Positions 24,176 through 37,928 are shown, numbered from the stretch's first letter. The stretch: DNA of 64,000 bases from Nymphaea colorata (GCF_008831285.2 NC_045140.1:26926131-26990130), one strand, 5' to 3'. Program-made: numbers and translations. Notes: generated from the letters alone by a model not told the origin.

Positions 24176-26696
24176 AGAATTTCAGTCTGGTCATTTCTCG
24201 CAGAGGAACAAACAAACAAATGAGGTCAGTTGTCAATATTATTATTGCGGGTGTCGTCTCTTCCTGGTGTTTGAAGGACATCTGCCTGTGGTTCATCTTT
24301 GATCTTCTTGCTCCCCAAAGCAAGTGGCCCCTGAAGGTGGATAGCCAATTAAACTTCGCACTAAGGACCATATATGTAGCTTTCACAAGGCTGTGCTCTG
24401 GATGATGATGATGGTGTAGCGACTAAGACATGAGTGGTCTAAGCGATACTGGGCTGCTCTTTCCATTTGGGTCCCCTTGAAGACATCAAACAATTGGAAT
24501 TGGAGGGATCGTAGATAGAGATGCAATTAATGGAAGCATACATATATACACGAATATGAGTTAGATTAAGAATGCGATTAAGTCAGATCCAATAAGAAAA
24601 TTCAACTTGGATTAGCACCAATCTGATTTACATTTGGTATGCAGAATTTTGTAAGCATCCCCGTGGGAATAGGTACAAAGGTCCGGGTGGGAGCTAGTAG
24701 GTATTCAATTCTTGTTTCTTACTGTCGGGCATCAATCTATTGTGCTGCAAAAGGGAGCCATTAATGTGCAAGCTAAAGCATGGAGAAGGCGGCACCTGGA
24801 GGCATCATAAGCAGACCCTAAACTATAGAAGGATGAAGTGTTGGGTAAAATCTTCAGCTCTTTTGTAGGCAATATGATGAAATACTCATCATGCTCACTC
24901 AGAGTCATCATACTCATCATGTTCACCCAGAGTTTATACTGGCTGTGGTATGTGACAAAGATTGGACCACCCAATTACATACAAATGTAATTGGATGTCT
25001 AAAATAGTGCAGGAATTTAAATTCTGGTTACGTAAGACCAAATTAAGTCAAATTTAGTATAAAAAAGTACTGGATCTAACCCAAATTTCATTTAGTCCCT
25101 TTTGTGTTTAGAACTCGATTTTCAGGTGACACAACATTAATGCATAATAGTTTCTCATCATTTACATCTTTTCACCTAACACTTCATGACATTTGTTGTT
25201 TAGGAAGGTGTCTCAAGATAGATCACCGAAATATTAATGTAATCGTCCTTACCTGATCTAGTCAACTTATAGATGGTAAAGGTGAAATCCCAATCAATCA
25301 CTCAAGCATCATCACATGCACTTGCATGTGATCATGGAATTCCAAGTCATTAATACGGTGGATGGTGAGGGCCAGGAAGTTAGTACACTACACGTTAGAC
25401 ATTGGGCGGCTTGGGACCTGATCTCTCTAGTTGGAAGCCCAAATAACTTGATCTTATTTTGGCTTCCAGTGCTTTAAGTGTTCTTGGGCAATAACAACAA
25501 ATGAATTCATTCTAAAAATTGAGGCAGATTCATAACACATTGAGTTCTACCTCAATTTTTAAGTAAGATCATGAAACAATAACAAGTTGCTACTATCCGG
25601 AAGCATGTCCTAAGAAAAGGGAAAGCTAAGGATTTGGTTATAGGAACAATATTTTGTCATTTTATAGATATGCCTCACTTGTTGGGACACAGTATTTATA
25701 GAATAATACTAGAATGCAATGTTCCATCAATTACTTCAACTTTTAAAATAGATTTACAAAACACTAATAAAATATTTATTACACCATGAATGACCAAGTT
25801 CAGGGAAGAAAGAATAAGGCTTGGCAGATTGAGCATGGGCACAAGCTGGTAAAATTAAAAAACGAAGTCATGAGCCAAACAGGACATGTGGTGCAAGCTG
25901 GTTCCGCTGCAGCTGGGCCACCGACACCCAGGGTTTGGAACCGTGCACAGTAAAGGTTGCCCACGTTGCAGCGGCCGAGGGGTGGGGGACCTCTTCTCGG
26001 CCATCTCCCGGAGAAGCCATGGAGACTCTTCGTCTCCGAGTCCATTTCCCAAAGTCAAGACCTCGTGTCTTCTTCTGTGGAAATCGGTGGATTTCACAAC
26101 CACAAGTCACCAGCAACCGGACGCTTGGCATGTTCATGACGGTGTCTCAAAAGATCAAATCTCCTACATGTATTATGATGCGAAGAAAGAAGAAGATACA
26201 TGTATCATGATGATGCGAAGGAAGAAAACAAAACTGCGTCACTACGGCAGTGCAGTGCAGTTCCCCGCTGGGGCCTGCTCGTGCCCCCGACGATGTGGTG
26301 CTGGTTCACCACTCTCCAAGTGTACATAGAGAAGACGAGTTCCACAAAAAAAGGACGCATAATTTTCATATATATAAGTTAACAGCTAAGAAGCATTCAT
26401 GGCCATGGATAGTTTGGCACCTGGCAGACAACTGTCTTTGCAGAGGGCCCGAACTAAGCAAATTATTGAGCGATGATACACATTTAGAAATGGCAGCCAC
26501 CACCCTCACATGACCAGTCACCAGTCAATTGGGTGGGCCGGCCTTGCTCTTTTCCCCTCCTATACGCCTCCTATTCCCCCCACCAAAGACATGGAATCTT
26601 TCGAAGATCACGTCAGTATCGGTCTATGGGACAAACACCAGAGAGCCGCCTCCTTTGCTGACCATTCACCGGCCCCACCAAGTCGGAGCATGGGAA

Positions 26697-28469
26697 TCAC
26701 GCCCCGTCCTTCCCATGCTCCTGCAGCTGCACCTCTCCGGCAGCCGCAGCCTCCTCCTTCCCGTGGAAGAGCTTCTCCGCCTGCTCCAGCGTCTTCCCCT
26801 TCGTCTCCGGCAGGTAGGTGCAGAAGAACACCCAAGCGGCCACAGCGACGCCCGCGTAGATGAAAAAGGCGCCGCCGATGGTAACGGCCTTGGAGAGAGA
26901 GAGGAACGACATGGAGATGGCGCCGCTCGTCACCCGGTTCACCACGACGCCGATGCTGGCGCCCTGCGCCCTCAGCCGCAGCGGGAATATCTCCGACGTG
27001 TACACCCACGTGATGGGCCCCGCACCGATGGAGAACGTTGCCACGTATCCCAGGATCGAGGCGACGGCCAGCCCGACGGCCCACTCCACCCGGCCGGAGT
27101 GGTGGTTGCCGATGACCGTCAGACTCCAACCCAGCCCGCAGAGCGTCAAGATCATGGCGGCATAGCTCGTCAGCAGCAGCGGCCGCCTGCCGAACCGGTC
27201 CAGCGTGAAGGTCGCCACCAGGATGAAGGTCGTCTTGGTGAAGCCCACGGCGACGGTGGCCAGCAGAGACGCCGACTTGCTGAACCCGGCCTTGTCGAAG
27301 ACGCGCGGGCTGTAGAGCACCACCGAGTCTATCCCCGACGCCTGCTGGAAGAAATGGATCCCCACGGCAGCAAGCAAGATCCGGCGAACGTGGGGAGCAG
27401 GCCGGATAAAGAGCTCCATCCACACGCCCTCCCCGTGGTGCTTCTTCGGCACCGACACCACCACTCCGCCCTCCTCTACCACACCAGCCACCGCCTTGAT
27501 GTCCGCCAGCCGAACCTCCGCCTCCTCCCGCGTGTCGGACGTCCGTTCCAACACCCGCTTCGCGTCATCTAACCGGCCCTGCATGACGAGCCACCTCGGT
27601 GACTCGGGCATGGCGAGGACGCCGAGGGCGATGAGGACGGAAGGGAGAGCCCCCACGCCGAGCATAAGCCGCCAACCTACCCGGAGCGGCAGCTTGGCGA
27701 AGGCGTAGTTGGAGACGTAACCGAAGAGGATACCGGCGTTGATGAAGACCTCCGGGAACGAGGTAAGGAAGCCTCTGGTGGAGGCAGGCGCCAATTCGGC
27801 GGTGTAGACGGGTGCGATCATGAGGGCGTAGCCGACGCCTACGCCGGCGACGAATCGACCCACCATGAGCCAGGCGTAAGATGGAGCGAGCCCCATCACC
27901 ACTGCACCGACGAAAAAGATAGCCCCAGCAAGCACGATCGTGTACCGGCGGCCGATCCAGTCAGACGTCCGGCCAGCAGCCAGTGCTCCTATCAGCGAGA
28001 AGACGTTGAGGATGCCGGCAATTATCTCCACCTGGACGTCGGTGATCTTGAGGTCCTTCTTGATGAATATAATCGCTCCGCTCATCACTCCAATGTCTGG
28101 AGTGGAAAAAAAAAACCACTTATCAACCAACAACTACTCATCAACGTAGAGAGGATCGAAACACGGCAGTGAAGAATCCAGTTTAGCAGAACTCTCGCAT
28201 ATCTTAATCTGCTTTTGTTAAAACGATGGCCACTAACACTGCTGTTTCGGTTTCTCTTTCTTTTGGTTTAGAAAATGCCGTGTTTCTTACGTGCAGTTTG
28301 TATAGGAAGAAAAATTTCGAGAGGAGGAAGAGAAAGAACCAATGGGTAGAAGAATACCGTAGCCAAGAAGCACAGAGGTCATAGAAGCCAGAAATGCGCA
28401 AGCATAAGCGTACAAATTTATCCGGCGCCTTCTCACCGGTCGATCTGCCGGCACTGTGGCTTCCGCCAT
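26697..28469 (-). CDS. Polyol/monosaccharide transporter (PLT-type, major facilitator superfamily)
   Basis: Two exons on the minus strand, 28358-28469 and 26697-28096, join across a GT-AG intron inside the Asp codon of LLGYDIGVMSG, giving 503 residues. Sugar-porter landmarks appear in order: DWIGRRYT in loop 2-3, PESPRWL after TM6, QQASGIDSVVLYSP in TM7, DRFGRRPLLL in loop 8-9 and PETKGKTLEQ after TM12. The short N-terminus with RRRRINLYAYACAFLASMTS matches plant polyol transporters (PLT/PMT), proton symporters for polyols and monosaccharides, usually at the plasma membrane. Substrate cannot be read from sequence. Exon 2 is much richer in GC than its surroundings, so long antisense open frames there are shadows. 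A TATAAATA-like palindromic box lies about 105 bp upstream of the ATG (near 28571). Confidence 0.92.
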
Positions 28470-29975
28470 CCCTCTGCAGAGCTCCAAGGAGGAGAAAGAC
28501 GAATAGGAAAAGAAGAAAGAGAGCGGAAAGGAGAGCGAACCTCACAGCGGTACTGTCGCCAGACTCATCCTATAAATAGACGACATGTCTCTCCAAGCAA
28601 TTGTTTTATCTTTTTTTGTTTTCTAATCGTATCTGTCCATACAAAGTGGAAATATGAAAGCCTCTGGTTTATGCCAAGACCAAAATCTACCGGAGCTGAG
28701 TTCGAGACTGAGCCAGCAGAGTTTACTTTACATAAAAACAAAGTAGGGGGGAAAAAAATAACGAAGAAGAAAGCATCTCTACTTCGATGGGAGGTCAAAG
28801 CGTTTTCGATTGCAAGCAATTTTATCTTACAAATTTATATGTTTCTTAATTCAAACGACCATATCTGTTCTCTTTGAAACTCAGCTCATCATTACTGCAA
28901 GCTCGGGTGGTCGAACTCAAACCAATGCGATGCAAGTTGAGCTCAAGGCTAGTTCACCTGTGCTTGCTCGAAGTTGTTTACAACTTTTCTTTTTTTTTAG
29001 AAAGAAGACCATGTTTGGACAAGGTGGTAAGCACTAGTTTTGCAATTAAGCTTAGTCCCGCTTGAGTTTGACCAGCTGAAAACCTCAACCAAGTTAAAAG
29101 TTTTAGAAACCCTTGAACTTGAGCTCGGCTCTCATGGTTCACCCCTAACTTCTGCCTCGTGCTTACCTATCTTGGTTCAGCTTATTCGGCAAATGGAGTA
29201 TAGAAGGGTGATGTGTAAATAGTCCAAGAGAAGTGGCAGCGTACTGAGCAGTAAGGTGGTCAATCTCTTCTTTTAAAGAGGTCATTGTCATGCCCGGTGC
29301 GCTCTACCATAAAAGGTCCCGAGACATGTTTTATAAACCCGAGGAGGTGGGCACAAGGGAGGTCAGTGGCCTTGCAAATTAATTGGAAGGAGGGACGATT
29401 GATGACACAACGGGTTACATACGTTTTGCAAAAATTATTGAACGCCAGTTTACTGCCTGTTTGGTAGGCCGATGGATCGATCATCTCCCTGGTAGTATAA
29501 TTCGCAGTTAGAATACATCAATTGTTCCGTGCAAGCAATTCAGGCTAGTGACTCACCATGGCTAACTGAAGAGGACAATCGAACCATCATAAAAAATCAA
29601 AGGTGGGAGTAGCGGGCGTGGTATGTTGTCAACAACAATGGATATAGCTCTTTGAAAATAGTATCATAATTGGTTTTCATACTTTGACCTTCCCATCTAC
29701 CAAAGGGCAGCTCAAAATCACGTGCTTCGGAAGTTCCAAATCTCGTGGGGGCAATCATACATCCGAACAAAATTGATGACATATGGACTCATTAATGCGA
29801 TTTTGTTTGTAAAGGCCCGAGTCCTAAGACCAGATTGGATTTGGAACCTGGCTACGTGACAGAGAAGAGGCCGCATCTCACTCCTCCTGAGAAGTCTGAT
29901 CTGCTTCTTTGTACAGAGAATTTACCCGACACAAGCTTGGTTATAATCTTGCGGCCCGATACAATCTTTGTTTTA

Positions 29976-30100
29976 AGGGTCCTTTGTCAATATTAATACA
30001 TTGTTACTGTCTCATGAATGTATCCGTAGATTCATGAAATACTGTAACAAGTGTTAGGACACATTCATAAGACAGTAACAATGTGTTGTTAAAAGACCCT
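29976..30100. mobile_element. Foldback MITE with about 50-bp inverted arms and TA flanks
   Basis: The left arm, AGGGTCCTTT... with ACATTGTTACTGTCTCATGA, is matched by the inverted right arm (TAAGACAGTAACAATGT ... AAAAGACCCT). The mismatches are few and the loop is about 30 bp. It is flanked by TA on both sides (29974-29975, 30101-30102), as expected for a mariner/Stowaway-like or other TA-targeting element. Confidence 0.7.
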
Positions 30101-31992
30101 TAGATCTCACACTCGAGAGTTTTTTTAATCCAATCAAACCATATATATATATATATATATATATAGGGGTGATCTGATTTGTATATTTTGTAAGAGGACT
30201 CCAGGTGAGGTTCGGAATCTATTAACATGCACAGGGGATTTTGTACATCTCAAAACCGATCGATAAAAGCACTCAAAATCTTGTGATTTGATAAAACACG
30301 TTAACTTTATCGGAAGGAACAGGACTCAGGGGTCCCTGATCTGTACCAAATTCAGATAGTCAAATTTGATACATAACTTATTATAAACTGCCTAAAAGAC
30401 CGAGATTCTATGTTGGCATTTGTTCACCTGGAACTTAGATTTGAGGGCCGGTCTGAACTAGAGCAACTGCTTAAATTCACGGCCCCAATAAATCAGAAAC
30501 CCTCAGTCAGAAGATCCAAATTAATCCTCAGATTCATGGATCTTGAGAGAGAGAGAGAGAGAGCCTGAAGCTTGACATAAGACCCATCGACTAAAGGCGC
30601 AGTCCTGGCTAGAAATTTGTAGAGTTTACTTTGGATTTAAGATCTTCATTGAAAATTATGGGCCCGAAACGTTGGAAACTAAGATCTCATGGCCTCTGAG
30701 GTAATCAAGCGCTCCTAAGCTAAGGGTGTTTACTCTTTGAGCTTTGAGCGAGTCCGAACACAATCAGTCGGCTAAGTTTAAGGGTAATTCATAGGTCTTT
30801 TTAAAAGAAAAGTTACAGATATTTGTATTATCCAAAAAACAAAATAAACAGAACAAAAAACAAGAACACGTTACTTAATCCAAATTTCGTTGAATCTCCA
30901 ATACAGAATTTCATGGCAGAAGTAGTTAATTATCCAAAAATCACTAGCTGTATCAAGAAATGGAGATCATGAAATATGAGGTCTGTTTTTCATATTATAT
31001 TGTTAAAATCCAACTCTTAAGTGTGAGTTTCGCACATCAATCCTCTCTCCCTGCGCTGGATTTGTGGAAGAAAAAGAAGAAGAAGAAGAAGATGGTGATT
31101 GAAGAAATAAATAAGGAGCAAGAGCAGCCTAAGAGATAAAGTTAGGTTGGTCGTGTTTGACTTTCACAGTTGGCTGATAATTTTTTTGCCTGAGGATCCG
31201 TAGACAGAGACAGATTTGAATGTTGGACAAGGGTGCCTAAAATATCAACAGGGATGTCTTATTAGACAAATAATAAGATTATATATATGTATATTAAGTA
31301 GATCACATGATCTGAATCTAGATATTTACATATTATCGAAAGGTAAGGTTAATTATATAGTTTTTCCTTTCAAGGAGGGGGAGAGCGAGAGAGGCGCGTG
31401 AACAGATGAGGTGTGCGAACAAATGACAGCAAAAAATTTTCAATAATCTGATTCTAATTTGTACTTTGAAACAAAGGTATAAAACTAACTAGGTGAAATC
31501 TTTTCAAGTTTTGCATATATCAAACATTACAGATTTGATCTACACAATTTATTTAATTAATATGATATTTTAAGTGTTAGACACTGTTGTTCCAAGAGGC
31601 CAATTTTTTGGGAGCATTATAAATTGATGGATTAAGCATGCAGGGATGTTGATGGATCGGGTTGGAACCAAATATACGATTTACCAGATCCACTTTGGTG
31701 TTCACATTGATTCGAAACTGGCTGAATACTATCTGAAACCGATTTTTAGATTCACATCCAAATCTGAATCTGAATCTTAAATTGAATTCGCCGAACCACG
31801 TTATGATATGCTAGGATACAACTTCTAAAATGCATGGACACTGGATATAGGAGATTTGTTCATAAATGCAAGGCTTATTCCATCTTGTGCTCATTTAAGA
31901 GGAGCTTGTTGAATCTGTGACAACTTATCCATTCTTTCTCTAAAACCAGTGACATCTAAAGCTTTCTGTTTAATCGATTCAACCATGCAAAC

Positions 31993-32156
31993 ACTAGCGG
32001 AGTCCGAAATTTTGGCTGATGAGGCACTAATTCAATATCTTTAATTCTTTTAGGGATACTTATATATAAACAAACAAATATATCAACATGTTAACATAAA
32101 ATTAATTAAACAAACCATGCGACTCCCACACCAGCCTCAATGTGGCTCCGCCACTG
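31993..32156. repeat. MITE-like family, copy D
   Basis: Left end CTAGCGGAGTCCGAAATTTTGG and right end TGTGGCTCCGCCACTG form an imperfect inverted pair around an AT-rich middle, like copies A, B and C. Confidence 0.45.
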
Positions 32157-34010
32157 CAAGCAAACTCCCTGATCAACCTCCTTGTGACACCCTCCACCAA
32201 ATTAGCCATGTTAACCTCGTTCCCTAATTTTTTTGTGGCGCTTCCAAGAATGTGAATGAAAAAACACCAACAGCCAGGCAGTTGCAATAGTAACAATTTG
32301 TTTATATTTCACAAATCTGCTCTAAAGATTGATCGAAATTCAAGAATTGCTGCATTGCAGAAGATAAATTCACAAAAAGTACTGGCAAAAAAACTATTTC
32401 TATTACTAAATCACTTCTATGGATGTCAACTCCTTGTGGCCTTCAAATTGAGTCAGTTCACCAATGCAAACAGTCTTCATGGGTATAAAAGACGACGTTC
32501 TAATGTCCTTATATGAGAGAGAGAGAGATAAGGGAGGGAGAAAGGGGGGCACAACCCAACCCCAACCATCCTGAAGGTTGCAGAATAGTTGGCTGAGTCG
32601 CCAAGTTGGTTAGGGAATCACCTGAGTCATCTCGAATCGGATCAGCCTAACTCACCCTTAACTCAGCCTAACTCACCCATGACTCGTTTGAATAAGGTTA
32701 TGTTAAAACTCGACCGAATCGCCGAGCCACACCTCGCAAGGCCGATCAGACTGTAACTTCAAGACGAATCGAACGCGTTCGAGACCTGCTGTCTACCGCG
32801 TCCAACTAGTTAGGCTGTACATTGTCTTATTTAGAGAAAGAGAAAGAGAACCGATAAAATGAAAATATATAGTAAAATTTAAAGACAAAAAATCACTCAA
32901 ATAAAAGAAAAGTGAGAGCACGTTGAAATTAGTCTCCTTCTCTCTTACATCATTTGGCTGCACAATTATTTGGCTTTAATTTCCTTGTTCGATCTTTCTT
33001 TTCCCTGTCTGCCTTCGATTCGAATCTGCGCGGTGTTTGTCACCATTGGGATCCATGCCATGCTGCGTGTAGTTTCGTGCGCCCGTAGACTTCTCCTTTT
33101 AATTTTCTGTCTTTCTTCTCGCCACCACTGCAGACTGCAGTACAATCGTATCGGACGTCCTCATCTTCTCCTTCCGCAGTTTCCTTCTCCAACTATACTC
33201 ATCACCGCCCTTTAACTATAAAGGCTGTTGAGAAATCGACAAACCAATATCCTACTTTTAATATATTCGCCAATGGATCCTCAACTTCTTCACCCACGAA
33301 GCTTTTTTAATTTTCAAACAAAAAAAATTTATTGATCGGGACATTGAGTTCCCGCCATGTATGTTGGTCCAAATTGCTTTCTTCTTTTGTATATATATAT
33401 ATATATCACTTGTAGTTAAAACCGTTTATTTGTTGCAGATGGATGAAGTACTAGATGATAAAAATACCTATCATGTTTTCTCTTTGTCTTAATTGTTCAT
33501 GTATCTTATTAGATAGCAGAGTGTATGCATCTTCATCACCCTTTCACCCTTGCTGCAAGCAAATGGTTCCAACTTAAAAGGAAAAAGAGACTCATGCAAT
33601 GCCAAAAGAGAAGACCACGTTAAAGGGTAATTGGCATAGTGGGAGTAGGCCATGGATGATCCACTTTCCATGAGTTCTACTTGTTCACAATGAGTTCGAG
33701 CTGTGGTAGTTGGCCCGAACACAAGACATTTTGTGCCTTGTAGTTGGGACGGTGCAATTGCCTCTGCTCCCAAGAGAGTTCGAGTCCGGGTTGATTCCAA
33801 GAGTGTTCGAGTTTGAAATGATGCGACATTTTAGCGTGCTCATGGGCTACCTCTACTCTTTTTAAGGTCCTAGACTTACTAAGCATGCAATTCTGTCCTT
33901 GAAAAAGATCTTCATTCTGGGCAAATTTTGATAGAACATGCGAAAATAAAACTTATGTCTAGTGTTTAGTTAAGCTTAATTAATTGCTAAGATGTTTGGG
34001 TTATACTCAA

Positions 34011-34204
34011 GGGCGAAGCCAGAATTTTTTTTTTTCCAGAGCCGAGCCAAACGGTCAGTCGAACTTATCCGGGTAGGACCAAATTAAATATGAATATAAA
34101 AAATACATTACCCAACCAAAATTTTTTAATTTTTGTAATGTATTTTTTTTTTAAGTAGTTGGGGTGGGCCACGGCCTAGGCGGACCCCCCTTCCTCCGCC
34201 CCTG
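34011..34204. repeat. MITE-like family, copy B
   Basis: Starts GGGCGAAGCCAGAATTTTTT and ends GGACCCCCCTTCCTCCGCCCCTGG, AT-rich between. Inverted GGCGRAGCC/GGCTCCGCC-type ends as in the other copies. Confidence 0.45.
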
Positions 34205-36959
34205 GTTATAACTGAAAGAAACCTGAGGCAATCTTCGCAGGTAGTCTTCATCCTTGAGTAGCTTCCCTGTAATCATCGCGTGCATCCTTAAAGTGCAAGC
34301 CCTCCACTCTTTTTCAACTAGCAATTGACATGCCTTCGTTTTACTAGCTGCAACTTTTATATTTTTTTGGTAAGATCTAAGTTTTTTTTGTTTACTTATA
34401 TTTTTTTTTCTTTGTCCTTTTACAATGAACTTTTTAATTTAAATTGCTATTTTTTTTTCACCAAAGTCTGTCCAAACATTTCAGGTGCATTTGATTGACA
34501 TCCTCATTTAATTTGGTTTTGTCAAAATTCACTTTTATGAAAACCAAGTTCTTTTAATTACTTTTAAAAACTTTGTTTGTTTGTTTGGGTGTGGCCCAAA
34601 AACTGGTCCTTTTTATGAATAACTTAAGGGTTAGTTTTTTTACCAGTTTTCATAAAACCAGGTTTTGTAGGAACCAGGTTTTCCTCAAATCTCATTTTCA
34701 CAGCACTTGACCATGTTTTGGAGTATCATCCCAACACCCCTTGGTGTTACTGTAAACACCCTTCTTGTTATTTCATTTGTTTTTGAAAGACTTTTTCAAA
34801 TCATCCTTCCCTTGTAAGCAACTGGTTAAATTCAATCACAAAAACACATTTTTTTCAAAAAAAAAAAAACGTGAAAAAGATAAATTAAATTGTCGTTTAA
34901 AACTAAAAAAACATGTTTTTTTTAAATGTTAAAAATGCATTTTTTCGTTTTTGTGATGCCAAACAGTTTTTTTTTATTTGTTGCAAATCTACTTACTTTT
35001 TGTTATTTATGTTATTAGCTTTTTATTTATTTTATTTTCCTTTATTTTAGTTTTTTTAATTTTAAAAAAAAATTACTGTTTTCCCTTCTTTTTTTTTCAA
35101 GCTCGCTGTGTTATATCCAAGAAAAACCTTACCGTTTAAAAAACTCTGAAGCATTGTTTGTGACTATGGTTAGATCCATTCCCTACCTCATCTCCATTGA
35201 CAAATCCATCCTTTGGGAAAATTTGATGATCCTCAAATTCAACAACACAAAAAATCGAGTGCGAAGATAAAAAATCCATATTAGTATTTTTCAAAGGACA
35301 CAAAATCCATTCTGCTAAATACCGTAGATAAGAAAAAAAAAAAAAAAAAAGGCAAAATAAGCAACCATTTCAAGAATTCGGTCAGTCAGTCTGCCCTGTT
35401 TGTTTACCTACCTAGCTAGGATATGAGATTCCAGGCAATGTTCCCTCCTCAACCACATGGAAGTTTTAAAATTCCTAGGCCCTACAAGGGTTTTGTGTGG
35501 ATTTTAGATATGGACTAAGTCAGTCGAGAGCATTTTGTTAACCAAACAATTGTTTTATAAATTTGCCTGAATATTAATATATGTACATAAAATACATATT
35601 TGATGAATGTTTAAGACAGATTTATGAAACAGTTTATTACGTGTCTATTGCCGAATAAACCTTTTAAATCAAATCCATCTTCTTCGCCAACTCCCGTGCG
35701 GCCAAACCTAGCCAAGACAAACCCGACGTCTCCAAGCTAAGGGTGTGACCAGGACGATGCATCCGGCCGGGTACGCCGGTGCAGGTCCTGACCGGACCGG
35801 CCTCCATCAAATTCAAAATTGGAACTTGACCATCCGTTTGGTCCCGCGTTTGAAAGAGGGCAGGAAAACAAGGAAGCGGGGCTCGGGGCCTCCATTTGAC
35901 CGTTCGTTGGAAAAACTTATTTTGAAAATAAGTTCGGTAAAAGGTAAGCCGAATAAAGACTTTTCAATTTCTAAAAAGACTCAAAAAAGAACAAACAAAC
36001 AAACTTGTTCTCTATTTTTTTTTCATTAGAAAAATGAAAAGAAATTTTGACATTTTTTTAATGCTCTGCAGCAGAGATTTCATTTTCTCGGTTGCTTTCT
36101 GCAAGTTGGTAGTAGAGTCTATAAGGAGGATGGGACATGATGTGGAGCCTCGTCACATCATATCAATTTGTTGACCGATATATCCGGGTTTAATGTCACC
36201 TAAATTTGAGTTATTTTTATTTAAAACTCAATTATTCACTTTTTAAAATATTTAACATAGAAAAAACTTGGTATTTAAAATATTGTATTAGCCAGCATGG
36301 TTTCAATTTGAGGGTTCTGTTTTTCATTTGCCATTTCGCCAATGGTAAAAAATAAAAAATGTCAACTAAGACAACAAAAATCTGATAAAAATAATATTAT
36401 TGGTGAAAATGGTACTCGAAAGTTTTTGTGGGTGAACTTTAACCGTGTGGAATATTTGATTGTTTCTCAAATTAAATGCCTCACAATCTATCATTGATAT
36501 TTTTTTGTTAGAAACTCATTAAAAAGTAATTTTTTTAGATTACACGAAAAGAAATGTCTTTTTTTTTTTTTTACCAATGTGAAAAGTTTGCCCAAAGAGT
36601 GAAAAAACTTTTTTCAAATTGACAAGACAATATAAAAGTTTGCAAATGCGACAAATCACGTCGCCGTTCGACAATCATAGGCAAAACTTTGGCTGCTCTC
36701 CAAAAATTCACACACTCTAAGCTCCCTTTTAAATTAACCTCAAAATTTGCCTCTTAAATGAAAATTACCCATTATGATCGTAGCACAAGCTCGTCCCTGA
36801 AATCATGCGCGGAAAACTTACTAAAATGAAAATATTTCATACGCCAACGTCCTCCTTAAAAAGCCGTCTTTCTTCGTTCCCTGCGTCCATCATCTTGAAC
36901 AATCGCGCCCTGCCACCTTCCACTCTGAGAGAGAGAGAGGAAAGAGAGATTTGAGAGAG

Positions 36960-37928
36960 ATGGGGAGAGGGTTCAAGCTTCGAATCTCAAGGGTGATCCC
37001 ATCCTTCCACTCCTGTCGCTCGAAGGACGCATTGCCGTTGGCCGGAGGCCCTGTCTCCGTCAAGAAACTCGGCCTCTCACCCATCAACCAGAAAGCTCGG
37101 GACATCGACTTCCCTGCCTTCGCCAAGACCCACCTTTCTCCGCCACCTCTCAATCCTCCAGCCACTCCCCAAGTCGTTCCCGGAGTTCCGGCTACGAATA
37201 GCACGAGGCCCGGCCTCGAATTCGTCAACCGCCTCTGCCAGCTTCTGGTCCGGGAGGAGGAGGAGCACGACGTTGGCGGTGGCTTCCGGTGGGTGGAGGA
37301 GGAGAAGTGGCACGTCTTCTCGCGGGTCGCCAGTCAGACCGCCCGCCGGAAGATCTCTATTTCATGTAAATTGGCCGACGGCGGACCCCCGGGGAGCTCC
37401 TCCCTTCCGGCTAAAAGGCCCCCCAGGAACCTGCAGCTCAGAGGTAGGCGGAAGTCCGCACGGTCGAGGAGGCAGAGGGAGCTTAACAACTTGTCGAGCG
37501 ACTCCGGGTGGTTCAGCAGCGAGGAGGACGAGACGGAGACGCTCTTCTCTTCCAGAAGCCTGTCGTCCGACTCGCCGGAGTTTTTCCAGGACCACGTAAC
37601 CGAGAGGGTTGAGGTGTGTCCGGCCACCTGGAGGAAGAAGCAGGCGTGGGGAGTTCGCCGGAAGCTCTTGCCGTGCAGGGTCGAGGGGAAGGTCGGCGAG
37701 AGCTTCCCGGTGGTGAAGCGGTCGACGGACCCGTACAAAGACTTCAAGATGTCGATGATAGAGATGATCACGGAGAAGCAGATGTGCGACGCCGCCGATT
37801 TGGAGCAGCTCCTGTATTGCTTCCTCTCGCTCAACGCTCCCCAACACCACGGCGTCATCGTCCGGGTCTTCTCCGACATCTGGAACGCCCTCCTCGGCGA
37901 TCCCCCTGCCGATGCCGTAAGCCGCTAG
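36960..37928 (+). CDS. OVATE family protein (OFP), putative transcriptional repressor
   Basis: Intronless gene of 322 residues, as usual for OFPs. The start is the ATG at 36960, directly after a GA-rich leader. The C-terminal OVATE domain is at about residues 252-313, with DPYKDFKMSMIEMITEKQM, then LEQLLYCFLSLN and HHGVIVRVFSDIW. A basic cluster (RGRRKSARSRR, about 161-171) could act as a nuclear signal. The acidic-serine block GWFSSEEDETETLFSSRSLS (183-202) is typical of the OFP6/7/8 group. OFPs repress transcription, bind TALE homeodomain proteins and TRM proteins, and shape organs; this is family knowledge. The exon is strongly GC-rich and full of antisense open frames, none of which looks real. 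Confidence 0.93.
   Translation: MGRGFKLRISRVIPSFHSCRSKDALPLAGGPVSVKKLGLSPINQKARDIDFPAFAKTHLSPPPLNPPATPQVVPGVPATNSTRPGLEFVNRLCQLLVREEEEHDVGGGFRWVEEEKWHVFSRVASQTARRKISISCKLADGGPPGSSSLPAKRPPRNLQLRGRRKSARSRRQRELNNLSSDSGWFSSEEDETETLFSSRSLSSDSPEFFQDHVTERVEVCPATWRKKQAWGVRRKLLPCRVEGKVGESFPVVKRSTDPYKDFKMSMIEMITEKQMCDAADLEQLLYCFLSLNAPQHHGVIVRVFSDIWNALLGDPPADAVSR

Larger units (their letters stand above)
19939..26696. other. Intergenic region between the retroelement and the sugar transporter gene
   Basis: AT-rich spacer with transposon debris: an LTR of a dispersed family (20629-20918), a small palindromic tandem repeat (about 22031-22160), one unrecognised open stretch (22329-22817), a MITE-like copy (22881-23056) and TA tracts near 23328 and 24137. 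The GC-rich part 25870-26300 has overlapping open frames on both strands with no recognised family. It also has a small imperfect repeat of a GATGCGAAG-AAGAAG type around 26166-26224. The 3' UTR of the transporter should lie just left of 26697. Confidence 0.45.
28470..36959. other. Intergenic region between the transporter and OVATE genes
   Basis: 8.5 kb without a supported gene. The first few hundred bases are the transporter promoter. The rest is AT-rich with poly-T/poly-A runs (34020-35360), TA tracts, a foldback MITE (29976-30100) and two members of a small repeat family (about 31993-32156, 34011-34204). Open frames at 31216, 32970, 33489 and 35745 have no recognisable content. A CT/GA-rich stretch at 36925-36958 is probably the OVATE 5' UTR, and TATAAAAG at 36631-36638 is a distant TATA candidate. 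Confidence 0.5.

Noticed and set aside
26529-27572. Long plus-strand open frame (347 codons) over the transporter
   Set aside because: It is the GC-rich antisense of transporter exon 2; composition (Arg/His/Pro-rich) and the well-matched minus-strand sugar-porter motifs show it is a shadow.
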